In this document: positions 12,301 to 24,649 of the stretch, piece after piece | Numbering within the stretch: position 1 is the stretch's first letter | Layout of the letters: every line of letters starts with the position of its first letter | Assembly: GCA_021397835.1 (NCBI GenBank) | Contig: JAJFZO010000695.1 | Span: 1,367,501 to 1,431,500 of the forward strand | Length of the DNA stretch: 64,000 nucleotides | Reading direction: 5' to 3' | Source: Moringa oleifera | Lineage: Eukaryota; Streptophyta; Magnoliopsida; Brassicales; Moringaceae | Made by a program: the position numbers and the translations under genes | Notes under the pieces: generated by a model | Told to the model about the DNA's origin: nothing | What the model saw: only the letters and a program-made list of their open reading frames with translations | Databases searched by the model: none

Positions 12301-13270
12301 TTAAAATCTAATTACCTACATGACATCTAATTAATTAGTTAACTACTATTTAATTGCTTATTTAATATATAATTACCATATAAATGATATCTAATTAAAA
12401 TCTAAATAACATCTAGTATATCAATTAACATCTTATTAATTAATTAATTAATATTTAATCAATTATGAACATATATTTAATTAATCAATTAATTAAAATT
12501 TAATTAATTAATTATTAACGATTACCTAATTAATAACTTTTAATCAGGTAAACATCATCTAAATAATGTCTAATTAACATTTCATGACTATCTAATTAAC
12601 ATTTAAGTTAATCTAATTAATTAATTAACAATAATTTAAGTAATTAACTTTCAATCGGTTAACTAACATCTAATTACCCCTCTAATTAACAACGCATGAT
12701 CATATAAACTTTAATTGACACCTAATTACTAGCTAATTAACAACTAATTACCATATAATTAGCATCTATTAAAATTAACATCTAACTAACAACTTGTTAA
12801 TTGTTAACTTAATGACATCTAATTAAAATTAACAACTAACAACTTGTTAGTTGTTAACTTAATGACATCTAATTATTTAATTAATTAACTTTTAGTGACA
12901 CATTTACTCTCTAATTAACAACTCATTATCATCTACCAAACATATAATTAAAATTTAATTAACAACTTATTGACATCTATGAATATGCCCATGTACATTA
13001 ACATCCATATACCTATATATATTAGAGTCAATATACCCATATATATCACTAAGTTACCCATAACATTAAAAAGTCAATACACACATAACACTAAAAGTCA
13101 ATACACCCACTGTATCATCTAAGTAATATACCCAAGGCCATTGAAGATAGATTAACATATCTATATCTAGAAGCTAGATTAATATACCCATAATGTATAG
13201 ATAAGGGCTACATTATACAAAAATTAGATCAATATACATCTAAAAGCATTGATTTTGTAAAAGAGAAAGA
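12301..13270. repeat. AT-rich low-complexity array of CTAATTAACATC-like words
   Basis: Variants of CTAATTAACAT(C) and AACTAATTACC recur at irregular 15-40 bp spacing from the CACTA boundary to about 12970, then ATATACCCATA-type words continue to about 13200. No coding potential is seen. It has the look of a diverged satellite or subterminal array. Confidence 0.5.
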
Positions 13271-13990
13271 AAAAAACAATGGTGAGCATATGGGTTAGGA
13301 CCATGCCAACAATGGTGGTCAGCAACGGGGCTTACAAGGTGCAGCTTACGAGATCCGGGCGGGATGGGCATTATGGTGAAAAGCAGCCACACGAACAATG
13401 TCAACAAACAAACTGATAAAGGACATCGATGGAACTTGGGTTGCAGTCAAAGTGCACTAAAGAAGAGGAGAAAACGTGAAAATAGGTGAAACTTTTCTTT
13501 GATTTGCATTGTTGACCTAAACAAATCGGTAAAGAGGTTTAAATAGATGATTTACATCGCTGATTCTTCATAGAACTAACAACGAAGATCAATTTCAATA
13601 TCATTTTGTATTGAAACTAACGTTGAATGCTTTAGTGGGATAAATTTCTCATTGGTTTCTTAGAACCAATAAAATATGTTGTTTTAAAATTGATGATTTC
13701 TCATCGGTTCTTCAATGAAACCGACGAGAAATGTTTTTTAATTTTATCAACAGACGAGATATCATCAAATATTTGTTATTATTTCATCAATTTATTAATA
13801 ACCTATGAGAAATTTATATAATATCTCACAAGTTCTTCATAAATGGATGAGATAAGTGCTTTGTCATAACAGTTCTGGTTAAAATCGTACTTCATTGCTC
13901 TTGATTTTTAATTTTTTATTTTTAATAACAGTTTTTTATATAAAATCATCAGCTATTAAACTTTATTAAAAAGTTTATTTTATTACAGTG
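13271..13990 (-). mobile_element. probable terminal piece of another CACTA-like element
   Basis: From the right boundary inwards on the minus strand the sequence starts CACTGTAATAAAATAAAC (13990 downwards). Facing copies of a TTTCTCATCGGTT / AACCGACGAGAAA motif follow between 13640 and 13860, which is the architecture of a CACTA terminus with subterminal repeats. Next to it, 13280-13480 is markedly GC-richer. I could not find the partner terminus or a matching target duplication, so this is a fragment or a misreading. Confidence 0.35.
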
Positions 13991-14755
13991 TTTGCAAATA
14001 ATAAATTCTAAAACTACTAATACCATAAGTAGGCACTATAATTCGTGTCAACTCATTCGTGTACAATGCAACTTCATGCATATGCAAAGCATCCTTTTCA
14101 TGAAAACATTGTGCATATGCATCCTCCAAAGAAAAAGAATAGAATTAGAAGAAAAGACATGTCATTCCACATGCATTTTCTTTGTAAAAGATGAGTTTTT
14201 ATCCCGTAGCTTAAACCAATAAAGTTGACATAACCTATTGCACAAAAATATGTGTCCATTGGAAGATGGTAAAGTGGTTATTGGCAACAAGTATTTGATT
14301 CCAAGCATAAAGTCACGTCCCATATCCCATTAAGTTAAACCTGTAAATTAGTCGAAACCCACACATATAGATATTTTTAAACTGGACGAGTTTAAATTAA
14401 GGTGTTGCACGAATGAGTTTTGTCGTGTAAAAATTTGGGTTCATGATAAATTATATTGTTTGATTTAGTTTTATAGAATTCTTAGACAGGCAAAAGCTGT
14501 AAGATCGAGCAGAGTCTTGGGCATGCGAGTCATGGCTGTGATAAAGCAGAAAGAAAGTAGTTGCAGAGCCTCATGTGTTAATTAACAGCTAGAAATTCTG
14601 CTCCATTATTTTTCCATACTTGAAGTACATATGCAACAGATATATGTATATATAGAAGTGGACGTATTTTACAGTGGAAAGCCCTGTGTAGTTAGGGCTT
14701 CTTTTATTTTCACGAAAGAGCAAAGCAGTGAAGTAGACATATATACTTAACAGCA

Positions 14756-14959
14756 CTACTTCTTGCCCTTGTACCCAACATGCAGACCAGCGAAGTAAGC
14801 CTTAGGGCTGCTCTCAAACAGTCTCCTTGAAATGAAGGATCCACTTCCTCCTGGAGCTTTCATCTGCGGCCCTCCACTGCTGCTAACAATAGTTTTGCAA
14901 AACCAGCCACCACCTTTGGCTCTTCCCCCGCCATCATCGCAGTTCTTGCCACCACTCAT
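14756..14959 (-). CDS. small glycine-rich protein of unknown function (67 aa)
   Basis: This is a single-exon gene of 67 codons. The N-terminal half is glycine-rich (MSGGKNCDDGGGRAKGGG). The C-terminal half has PGGSGSFISRRLFESSPKAYF, then AGLHVGYKGKK, ending in lysines. No signal peptide or membrane segment is seen, so a soluble, basic, probably disordered protein is likely. Expression signals support a real gene: a TATA box (CTATAAATA, minus strand, 15041-15049) lies about 80 nt upstream of the ATG, and an AATAAA signal lies at 14708-14703, about 50 nt beyond the stop. The C-terminal pattern (serine, proline, x, YF, three residues, H, ending lysine-rich) recurs in the plus-strand gene at 43499, so the two are probably family members. 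The function is unknown to me. Confidence 0.75.
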   Translation of the reverse strand: MSGGKNCDDGGGRAKGGGWFCKTIVSSSGGPQMKAPGGSGSFISRRLFESSPKAYFAGLHVGYKGKK

Positions 14960-15040
14960 TTTCTTGCACTTCGAATATATATGCTCCTAGGCTGATGAAG
15001 ATAAGTGCTAGGGATGTGAAAGAATGTCAGATAAGATTAT

Positions 15041-15049
15041 TATTTATAG
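15041..15049 (-). promoter_or_regulatory. TATA box of the small glycine-rich gene
   Basis: CTATAAATA on the minus strand, preceded by a C-rich tract (ACCCCCCAC). It is placed for transcription start near 15015 and a leader of about 55 nt. Confidence 0.65.
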
Positions 15050-16800
15050 TGGGGGGTGGGGGTGAGATTGGCAAATACTGTTGTGGGGTGCTTAAGGTAC
15101 TAAAATTCCATGAGCATTTATAACTATCCTGATTGATATTTTATTCGGTTGTTTGGTCTATTATGTTAAAGAAAATAAAATTTCATAGTGATTGATCCTC
15201 ATCCAAATGCAGATCATATAAGAGAATATTCTCTCCTTTATTATTTTGGTTTGTGTCCATCAGAGATTAAAGATCAAGGAAAAAAAAAAGGAGAATATAA
15301 AATAAATAGTGCTAAGTGTGAATGCATATTTTCTCAGGAATATATAATGGGAAAAATCAAGGAACTGAGGTCTCTTTGATGTGAAACTACAAGCTTATAG
15401 AGAGGGATGGGAAAAATCAAGGAATTGAGGGCTCTTTGATGTCCATCATGGGACTTAGAGTTACTAAAGATTCTTAGTTATTGGGTCTACTTTTACTTCT
15501 GATAGGAAAGTTCCTAGCACTTGCTTTTGTTACTTTACCCACTCTGTGACTTTTGGATTTACTATCATGGGTTCTTTTTAAAAATTTAAATGGAATTGTG
15601 CAAAGGCAATGGATTGGAAGTAAGATAACAACTCAACATGTTCTTATTGTTAATAAGGAAGAAAGTTTGGTTTTAAAAAATGATTAAGATTGTAATACAT
15701 AATCATTTAATAAAATCAATAATTCAGACTTTTATTTTCTTTTTTTTTTAAATCAACATCCTTCTTCGTCTTAAAAAAAAACAAAAGAAAAAAACATTTC
15801 TAGAATGCTAATTCTTTTTTATTTAGATCTCTTTTAGAAGCTCAATCACTTTCCCTTACATGTTTTTGTTATCTCTTAGTTTTCCTGTTTGCTGTTCTAA
15901 TCTCAGGAATGACAAAGCTAATCATTGTTGTGCATGTTAATTGTCATTAAGAACCTTAAGTAGTCACAGTATAATTCAAATCTTTTATATTTTGGAGAGT
16001 TGCAAAAATCTAATGTTGAATGTTTTCAATTTGTTTCATATTAAGTTACTCCATCAAAGCCTCTTGAAGAGAGCAATAAAATTGAATTTAGAGGGTTTCG
16101 TAAGTTTTTTTTTTTTTTTTTCGTTTTTGGGTATATTTGAGTTTGAATGACAGCTGGGAATAAGTATTTTGATGGGGCAATTTATCTGTTTCGAGCTATA
16201 ATTCTGTTCCCATCCTTTTTGCAGGCATCAAAACAACTTCTAAGCAAGCACAAATAGCATAAACAGTGACCCCATGGTTCGGATTTTGCATTTGTTGATT
16301 ACATTATAATTTCTCTGGTGAAGTTTGCAGCTGAAAAGGACCAAAGACAGAGGCCCCATGCCCACAAAATATCAACAAAGTCTACAACTATGTGCAAATT
16401 TAATACGGATTCCCATCTCAGTATAACAAGCTGCAATATTCTCAATGCACTCTCATCTTTGTTCACTTTGCTCCCAGAATTTTTACTTTAAACCTTTTTT
16501 CATCATTTCAACAAAACTTTCACAATACTTATCCCACATGAAATAGATGGTAAAAACAAGCGATATAGAGAGATAAACATTATAAAAGAAAAGATTTTAC
16601 TAAACTTGAATAGATTAGTCTTATAACTCCTCAAATCAAGAACAAACATAATAACCTCAACATCCAACAGAAGTGGCATCTCAACCTCCTGACTGCAGCT
16701 AATCCATCAAGGTTAAACAACCCATTTTTGAAATATCAAAGAATATGAAAAAGTAGAATATATAAACAAGTAAACTTAATTAAATAGATCTGAAGACATT
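15050..16800. other. intergenic region, no gene recognised
   Basis: This spacer lies between the small glycine-rich gene and the 3' end of eIF6. It contains a short exact-period duplication (next entry), a T-run near 16100-16121 and otherwise unremarkable AT-rich DNA. The part just below 16829 is presumably the eIF6 3' UTR, but I see no clear AATAAA. Confidence 0.5.
15347..15442 (+). repeat. 60-bp tandem duplication
   Basis: ATGGGAAAAATCAAGGAA followed by CTGAGGTCTCTTTGATGT recurs at a period of exactly 60 bp (about 15348 and 15408), with two substitutions in the shared part. Confidence 0.85.
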
Positions 16801-16828
16801 AGTGCATTGCAGTACGGGCTAAAACAAC

Positions 16829-19800
16829 TCAAACGTAAGTGTCGATCAAAGATTTCCTCATCTCATCCACTATAGCACTAGGCTGTGCTTCCCTCAACTT
16901 GAAGATATTCTCAATGACAGAAAGTTCAGTTGCTGTGGTGTCAGACCCACAGAAAGCTGTCCAGTCATTGACAGTCATTCCAGCAGCTATTACTTCGCTG
17001 CCACGGTTGATTGTCCCAGCCACTAAAGGAACTTGGAGAAGAGTAGAAAGTTCATCCAAGTCTTCCACAGAGGTATGTGGATGGACCTGCGCAAATACAA
17101 CATTTCCATGAGGGACAAGAAGTTCAATGATGCCTCTTACCATAAGACACAATCATCTGGAGAAGGAAACTATCACTTACCAAGCCACCTCGGTTGGAGA
17201 AGGCACAGTAGCTGCCTACAAGAATGTTACCAGCAATTGTCTGACGAAAAACTTCCACACCAAGAACATCTGCAATTATCTCCTCAGTTTCCTAATCAAA
17301 ATCATGAAGTAGCATATATTAGCATTCAAAGTAACATCTTCAGATAAGAAGCAAAAATGTTCATGCAAGTTTATCTGAACAATGACTGAAATGAAAGATG
17401 TATCCAAATGGCTAGAGAAGATGAACACAGTCACAAACATCAATATTTTCCAGAACTGAAGCAGTATGAATATTTATCAATCCCTCAGAGCCACACTCTT
17501 GCAGATCCTCAGAAGTATCTTCATGAAAAAATCTTGAAAGTTATAATCCCTCAGAGCCACACTCTTCCTCAGAAGTGTCTTCATGAAAAAATCTCGAAAG
17601 TTATCCTAGGCTTAAGAAGCCTTAATATATTTCAAGAACCCAAGTAATAGAATGAATTGGGTCACTTCCCCAATATACTATATGCAACAAACAGTAAAAC
17701 TAACACAAGAACTAAAGCTGGTTTCATAAGATCATTCCGAAATTGAGATCTGAAGGTCAAACACTGATGCAACCACCAAAGCAAACCCCTCTTCTCTCAG
17801 TTTCACTAGGCTCATATATCATTGAACCCACAAGGTCTGACTGCATTTACGGACATCTCTTAAATTTATTCATCTATAAGAAAACGAAACCTTGGCCCTA
17901 AAGAATCATAGTAAGCTCTGATTGCCAACAAAAAAAAAAATCATGGTAAGTTTATTCCTCTCCTTAAATTATGAAATATGCCATTCCAACGAAATCAGAA
18001 CTTTACCCTGTCCAAATCAGTGTGTGTAAGAGCAACATAGTCATTGCAAGCTATGCAGTTCCCTAGAGCAGATAGTCTCTCCTCTATGCGCTGAACAACA
18101 ACTTGATCAGGTAGACTATTTCTCAAGTGTTGAAGCTCTTCAATAAGAACAAGGAAAAACATAACCCATCAACAATGTCATAAAATGAGAGCCCAAAATA
18201 TACAACTAAAGCAAAGATAAATTAAAACCAACGTACAAAAATCAAAGCAAATTTAGTTTATTATATTACTCCTAATCCATAGTCTATAAACTAATTAAAG
18301 AGAGCCAGAAGCTGAGTTAGTTTTCAACCAATAATGCATCAGATCTTAACACAAAAATTATGTGGAAAGGTACAGTAGTATGCTGGTGCATACATATCTT
18401 AGAGCTCCTTATCAATTAGCAGGAAAAAAAAAAATTGCATATTTTAGAGTTCAACAAAGTTTTTTTCCATCTTCACCCCACCAGGTAAGCACAACCATTT
18501 GCTTATACACAAAATGAAAATGCGAAATAAATTAACTTTTTTAAGAAAAAGGGATGACTAGAATCATCAAATAATCAATGCAAACATGTAGAAGCATGAG
18601 AAGAAGGAAACATATGGGATGGATGGCTAAGCAAGCAACATGAACATGTTATTCTATCAACACTTGAGCAAAGAAATTTTTCGTTCCTCTTGTTAAAATA
18701 ATATGATAATCCACTTTGGAAACCAAATCACTTGAGGATATCATTTTGATGCACATTGAGCCAAAGTGTCCCTTGAATATCAAGTCTAGAACAAGAAATA
18801 TTCTGCCCCTCCCCATAGCTTTAAAAACTTAAAATTTAATTATATGAACACGCAAAGCAAACAATAGCTGAAATTTTCTTAGGTAATTTGTAAGAATGAT
18901 CTAATTTGGAGATGTTAAAAAAATGACCTAGTTTGTGAAATCAATAATGCTAGTTTTCTGAGAGGTAAAACACCAAACTGCCCTCCTTTTTGTATTCCTC
19001 CTATTCTCCTTTTTCATCTCCTCCACTTGCAGCATTGGCACTGAAGTCACACCAGGTTGTCTATTTTTGTGTCTTAAATCTGTGTATCATTTGTTGTTTC
19101 TTGAAAATTTTCAGATTGCGTTAACTTTTAATTGAGATCAACAGCCATAGAGGAAGAGAACAGATTTCAGGCACCCTGTTTGTGCACCAACAATTGTGTG
19201 TCTTTCAACAGCCAGCCACTCAAAATCCCTGCTCTAAATGCTACTGCAATCTACAGCTCAAGAATACTGCAACCATAGGTGTACAACCTGACAGGTCTTT
19301 CCTATTCTGCCAGAGCTTTCATGTGGGAATAAATCAGATGTATGGATGTTCCTACCCATAGAAAGGAGCCAAATGGGAGTACAACCTTGCCCTGCCTTGC
19401 CAAATGACCTCTTTTAGCAGGTTACCAGGAATGTCAGGGACAGTCCCTCAATTGTCACTGCCAACGCGGACCAGGTCGCACTAGCACATCATGAAGAGGA
19501 GTAGGAGGAGAAGAAGAAGAGGAGGAAGAAGGCCTGACCAACCACTGAATGGCATGGCTCACACCAGTGTAGCAGGAAGAAAACAAAACCGCAGGTCGCA
19601 CCCACGTGGCAGGAGAAGAAGAATAATTATAATTGGTTTGGTATTTTCACTTCTCCAAAGGAATAATGTCACTGATTTCAAAACAGGGATTTCATTTATC
19701 TTTCAATACCTTCAAATCAAATCATTCTCATAAATTACCCAATTTTCTTTTCCATAAGTAAAAAATAAAAAATAAACATCAAGTCATGTGGGACATCATT

Positions 19801-21567
19801 GTAATACATGCTGACACTAACAAACCCATAAACCATACCCCTCCCAAAATTTTATGTCCCCTTTCTCACCCAACCAAGCTCTATACCATGGTAGTCAAAG
19901 GTTCATGATAAAGTTTTCTTTCAAAGAATTGGGCTCTGGAGTTCTTTAAGAAAGAGAAGTACAACTGTTCTTTGGGGTACTATTGCCCCATCATAGTTCC
20001 AACTTATACTGCACCAGACTCTATGAAACTTTCTAAGTCAAAAAGGAATAAGATATAAATACAAGGAACAATGACAAAACAGATCATAAATACATTATAG
20101 AGAAACATGCTAAACATTTAATTCATTTCAAGAAGCCCTGGTTGGGGGGGAGGGTACAACAAGGCTCAGAAGGGCATAAACATCATGGAGACCTTTCATC
20201 TCTTTGTTTTCCCTAAAGCATATCATTCCAGTACAAGGAATTCTTTCAATTATAAATGAAATCAAATGCGAAAAAATATATTTTAAAAGAATTCAAAAAT
20301 TAAAAGTTTGGAGATGGGGAAGCAACAAATGGGCCAAAGCTGGACAAATAGGAGAGTGGCAAGTAAAACTGCAACTAGAGCTCAAAACTAAAAACACCAA
20401 AAGACTTGTCTTCAACACCCAGGAAAGTTTTAGAATAGGCTTCTTTCTAGTTAGGCTATGCTTATAAGTGATGCAGGACAGCGAACATTCAATATAGATA
20501 TAGAAGCAGAAGCAGGAGGCAATCAGGTAAATGAAGAAGAAGAAATGGGATTAACAAAGAGAAAAATTAGGGAAAAGCGAGAATAGAAGAGAAAGAGGAT
20601 ATTCTCGTCTTTCCGATGGTAACATCTTTGTGCTTGTGAGCTAATCTCCTTCCACAATTGATATGCATGTAAACCTAGAATTATTAAGTGTTCTACAATC
20701 AACATGTGTGCATATAGGTAGAAAGAGAGGAACAATTATAGGAATGTAATGGCATCACAAGCTACCTCTACAAGCTTGTCAATGGCAAGAAATCTAGCAT
20801 TAGAAGGAAGTAAATTTCTTCATAACAAGAAAGCCACTTGATTAAGCAACCATGGCAAGAAAATACCCCACATAACTGGCTTCCACATATGATGGCAAGA
20901 TCAGCTAAACACTATTCCCGCTTAAAGATAGCTTATTAAAATTACCTTGGTCAGTAGTTGTGTGTGGCACAAGAAGCCCATTTTTGTTCCCTGCCATCAA
21001 AAGCAAATAGTCATATTAAGCGAAGTTGTAGGCATTTTTTAAGGCGGAAAAGGTAAGAATGAATGAGAAGAATGCAAACCAGCACACATCCGCCCAATTA
21101 TTCTTGTGCCTGCAATTGAGGTCTTAACCACAGGAATAACATCTGCTAATTCAGCCTCAAAAGCACTAGGACTCATAAAACAATTACCCATGAGAAGCAG
21201 AACAAGAGGAAACAGTACCAAACATGTTCACATTGTGGACAACCAAAACATACCTGTAGAAGTTTTCAGATCCTCCAATTGCAACCAGGCAATACGCATT
21301 TGTCAGCTTGGAGAACACTCCAACTTCACATGAATTTTCAAACTGAAGCCCTGCATGCAGTCAAACTCCATAAGACATCACAGAGTTCTCTTAAATACAA
21401 TAGGCAACCAACAAAATAGAATGAGTACCACTATAGGCAACAATTTTTGACAAATGCAACAATAGAATTGCAAGCACAACAATTATATGCATGCAATGAG
21501 CAGCTGCGAGGCAAGACAGAGAACATAAGTATGTCATAAAGGTTGCTAAAAACATACTAGTTGCCAT
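16829..21567 (-). CDS. eIF6: eukaryotic translation initiation factor 6 (eIF6), seven coding exons
   Basis: eIF6 binds the 60S subunit, acts in late 60S maturation and blocks premature joining to 40S; it works in nucleolus and cytoplasm. Coding exons (minus strand, descending): 21567-21558, 21350-21254, 21165-21080, 20990-20946, 18137-18007, 17291-17181, 17086-16829. All introns are GT-AG, phases agree at every junction, and the sum is 738 bp = 245 residues plus stop, the usual length of the family. Family blocks are intact throughout: MATRLQFEN at the start, then [77 protein letters not shown], and RKSLIDTYV at the C-terminus. The start codon is exon-split: the first exon holds only M-A-T plus one base. 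No stop or frameshift was seen, so the gene looks functional. The fourth intron from the 3' side (18138-20945, 2.8 kb) has been enlarged by a Mutator-like insertion. Confidence 0.97.
18138..20945 (-). other. eIF6: long eIF6 intron (2.8 kb)
   Basis: Bounded by donor GTAATTTTAA at 20945 and the acceptor before 18137. It is roughly three times longer than all the other coding-region introns put together apart from the 715-bp one. About 0.88 kb is explained by the Mutator-like insertion; I recognise nothing in the rest. Open frames inside it (for example an arginine-rich one near 19491 and one at 20204) are not conserved-looking and are not annotated. Confidence 0.85.
18881..19740. mobile_element. 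Mutator-like element (860 bp, non-autonomous) in an eIF6 intron
   Basis: A perfect 9-bp direct repeat, AATTTTCTT, flanks the element (18872-18880 and 19741-19749), the target-duplication length of Mutator-like elements. The termini are inverted repeats of about 95 bp: the left starts AGGTAATTTGTAAGAATGAT and the right, read inward on the minus strand, starts GGGTAATTTATGAGAATGAT. The interior (about 18975-19645) encodes no transposase. It is clearly GC-richer than the intron around it, with an AGGAGGAGAAGAAG-type purine stretch. Such interiors are typical of elements that have captured host sequence, but I could not identify a source gene. Confidence 0.8.
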
Positions 21568-21618
21568 GATAGAAGGAGAATGAAAGATGATCTCCAGCAA
21601 CAAGATGCCCAAATTGAT
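21558..21618 (-). other. eIF6: eIF6 second exon: end of 5' UTR plus start codon
   Basis: A strong acceptor (TTTTCTTGTCTCAG) ends at 21619 on the minus strand. A 51-nt leader follows, then ATGGCAACTA and a donor (GTATGTTTTT). This shows that an intron lies in the 5' UTR. Confidence 0.75.
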
Positions 21619-22881
21619 CTGAGACAAGAAAACAAATAAGGATATATCAACTTGAACACCAGCAAACCAAAAAATTCTTTGAATTGATATATAAAGTAAA
21701 TAACCAAAAATATCTTGCCCAAATATTGCATCATAAATGATTAAATAAAAGAGTTACAGAAATTCTGGACAGTATCAACAGAAAAAGAAAATGAATTTCA
21801 CCTACATGGCTACATCCAACAAAATAAACTTGAAAAAGTCATTCTTTACCGCTTATCTTACCACAGAATTAGATATTGAAGAGTTATGGAGATTGGGCAA
21901 ACCTTGATTCAGCATCTTACTCGTGTGAATAAACATAAGCACTATTGCAACTATCAGTACCAACCAATTTTTGTTTAAAATAAACAATATAATTTTATTC
22001 ACATAAGCGCCAAAGAGTGCCACCCTATTACAAGTGCAGATAGTTACAAGTCACGAATTCTATAAAATCAGTAAATTCCTCCTCTCTTACAGAAAAACTC
22101 CCTGGCATCCACAACTTTAATGTGCAAATATTTATCCCTAATAAAAGATATGGGAGACTCCACACCATCAACAACCCCCTTGCTCACTTCCCATCAAACA
22201 GCCCAAAAAATTTACTAGGCAAAACCACAATAATCCCAAATTAACCTGCCCTAATAATCCAAATTGAAAAAGGTCACAAAGAACTTCGGAATCAGTAGCC
22301 CCAATCTACCACCACAAATCAAAAGTAAAGCATAAGAACAATAAATATTATGCAGATAAAACAACAACAGAGAAGAGACTTAGAAGAAATAAGAAAGTTT
22401 TTCATCATTTTTTTTTTTAAATACAAGCACCTCAAAGAGACATTGATTCCAAAGAAACGAAAATAGAGGAGATAGAAGCTAGGGATTGAGTTCTGTAACA
22501 TGCCTCGCAGAAGTTAAGAGTTAAGGTCAGAAGAGTCAGCAGCCAATAGCACCAGCACAACAGCACTTCGGCCACTCCAACCAAACCGGTTAAGAAGCAA
22601 TTAAGCCGTTTATGATCAGTTAATATACTGCTGACATTAATAATCGATATTTACTATATAGTATAATATATTGTGATTTCTGTTGATTATCAGGAACCAT
22701 AAACCTATACAACAAGTTATCTTATATAGCTGCACTGGTTTGACCCATATTACATGTCTCTAAAACGATGAATCCTTTGAACCTTCCACCAATCAAGCCA
22801 TCACCGTACAATCAATCATAAAAACCAGGGCTTATGTAATGAACACCAAGAGAACAAAAGCAAAATGAGCAGAAGAATTAC

Positions 22882-23015
22882 TTTTGCAGGAGCTCCTCGA
22901 GATAGAGAAACAGTGATGACTCGCGGCAGACCGATGATAGGCAGAGAAAGATGGGAACCGAGGCAGAGATGAGGCGGCTGATGCTCAGGAGCAGAGAGAC
23001 TGATGGTAAACCAAC
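22882..23015 (-). other. eIF6: eIF6 first (non-coding) exon, approximate 5' end
   Basis: On the minus strand a CT-rich leader ends in CTCCTGCAAAA before a donor GTAATTCTT at 22881, giving a 1263-nt leader intron to 21619. The upper end is inferred: a TATA-like GGTATAATATTAC lies at about 23055-23040, which would place the transcription start near 23015. A leader intron is common in plant housekeeping genes and could support expression. Confidence 0.6.
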
Positions 23016-23059
23016 CGCATATGTACACGGTGGCACAATTGTAATATTATACCAAGCCA

Positions 23060-24640
23060 AACCTAAAACTGGTATTTAAATGTTAAATTGGAACATTCAA
23101 CTTTGTTAGTGTAGAGTGGGCTATATTAAACAATGGGGGGTAAATGTTAAAAAAAAATATTATGAATTATACCCGCATTTAGTTTAAACTCCGAAACATC
23201 AATATAATTCAATTTTTTATTTTTCATTTTTTAATTTAATTTAACTCAAATTTTGTTAAAAATTTAAATATTAAAAATAAAATTTTGTTAATTAAATTTT
23301 AATCTATTAATTTAAATTTAATTAAATTTTATCAAAAATATAACAATTAAGATTAAATATTATAAAAAAGAATTTTGACTTAAAATTAAAAAATTTGTAG
23401 CAAAAAAATAACTTTTTTAGTATTAAAAATATATTTTATAAAATTTATATTGTTAAAAATTTTAAAATTTTATTAAAAAATTTTGAATTAAAAATTATTT
23501 AAATTTGAGGGATAAACCTAAAATAAAGTAAATATTTCTTTTGAATAATTTTTTAGGTATTTCAACAACAAAAACATTCTTAATTGTTTAATAATTACTT
23601 AAGTTAAGGTTCAATTTGAACCAAATTGGTAAATGAAAATTCAATTTATCATTTTTTAAATACGAATGTTGGATTTATAACATTAAGTAAATATTAAGCT
23701 TTTATATGACTTTTGCTATTATTTTTGCTTCTATTTTGTTCAATTCTTCAAATAATTTGTGAGCAACTTGATGTGCATGGTGGTAAGAATTTGGATCATA
23801 CCAACAAGAGAATTATATAATTCTTTGATTGCATTAGTATAACACACTTTGCATAAAAATTTTCTTGTCAATTTTGTAAAAATCTATAAAAAAATTGTAA
23901 AGTTTTTTTTTTATATCTTTTACATAATGTCTTGGAAATTTTTTTAAAAAAATGTAACACAAAATTTTTTCATTAGTTTAAAAAAAGTCAACGAGGAAAG
24001 GTTTATTTTTTGTTTATATTTTTATTTTTAAATTAAATAAATCAAAATTTTAATTTTTAAAAAATTAAATAACCTACAATGATGATTTAAAAAAAACGTC
24101 TAATTGAATTTTTAATAATTTTTTTATACTTATATTATTCTATAAATTACATTACATATTTTTTACAACCAATTACAATAAAAATTGCATACAAACAATT
24201 ACAATACAATATGCGTAAACATTCTAATTTGCATACATCATCATCTATTCCCACTCTAAAACATCAAATATCAACCACTCCAAACTATCATCATCACATT
24301 CAGCACAACATCATACTCTAATTTATATATAAACAATTACACTACAATATACATAAATACCTACATTTTTCTAACATTATAGTACAATAATAACACACTT
24401 GATCACACTCTAATATGCATCAACACCTTCATTACTTCCCCAACATTACAACAATGATAAACAAAACAAACTCTAATATGCATTTAAATGTTATACTCTC
24501 CCAGTAACGCATCGAAAGATTGTTATACAAAATATTTGTTCAAAACATCCAAATGGTCGTTCCAACTTTTACATTAAATTTGCAAAGTATGCACAATATA
24601 TATTATAATTGTTTAAATCTATAAAAAATGGCATATACAA
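23060..24640. other. AT-rich DNA, probably including the undetected left end of the older CACTA element
   Basis: Upstream side of eIF6. Very AT-rich to about 24150, then imperfect repeats of ACAATTACAATACAATAT- and CATCATCA-type words. No gene is seen. By analogy with the inner CACTA element, the 3' non-coding part and terminus of the outer element should lie here, but no CACTA terminus could be fixed. Confidence 0.4.
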
Positions 24641-24649
24641 AATAAATTA

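Noticed and set aside
17033..17347. Plus-strand frames opposite the last two eIF6 exons
   Set aside because: Shadows of the eIF6 coding sequence, which matches the known family on the minus strand.
19491..19733. Arginine-rich 80-codon frame in the eIF6 intron
   Set aside because: It is produced by an AGGAGGAGAAG purine run inside the Mutator-like element; no splice signals or conserved-looking sequence.
24330..24360. CACTACAATATACAT as left terminus of the outer CACTA element
   Set aside because: The word is part of a local ACAATTACA(A/C)TACAATAT repeat, and no inverted partner or target duplication was found.
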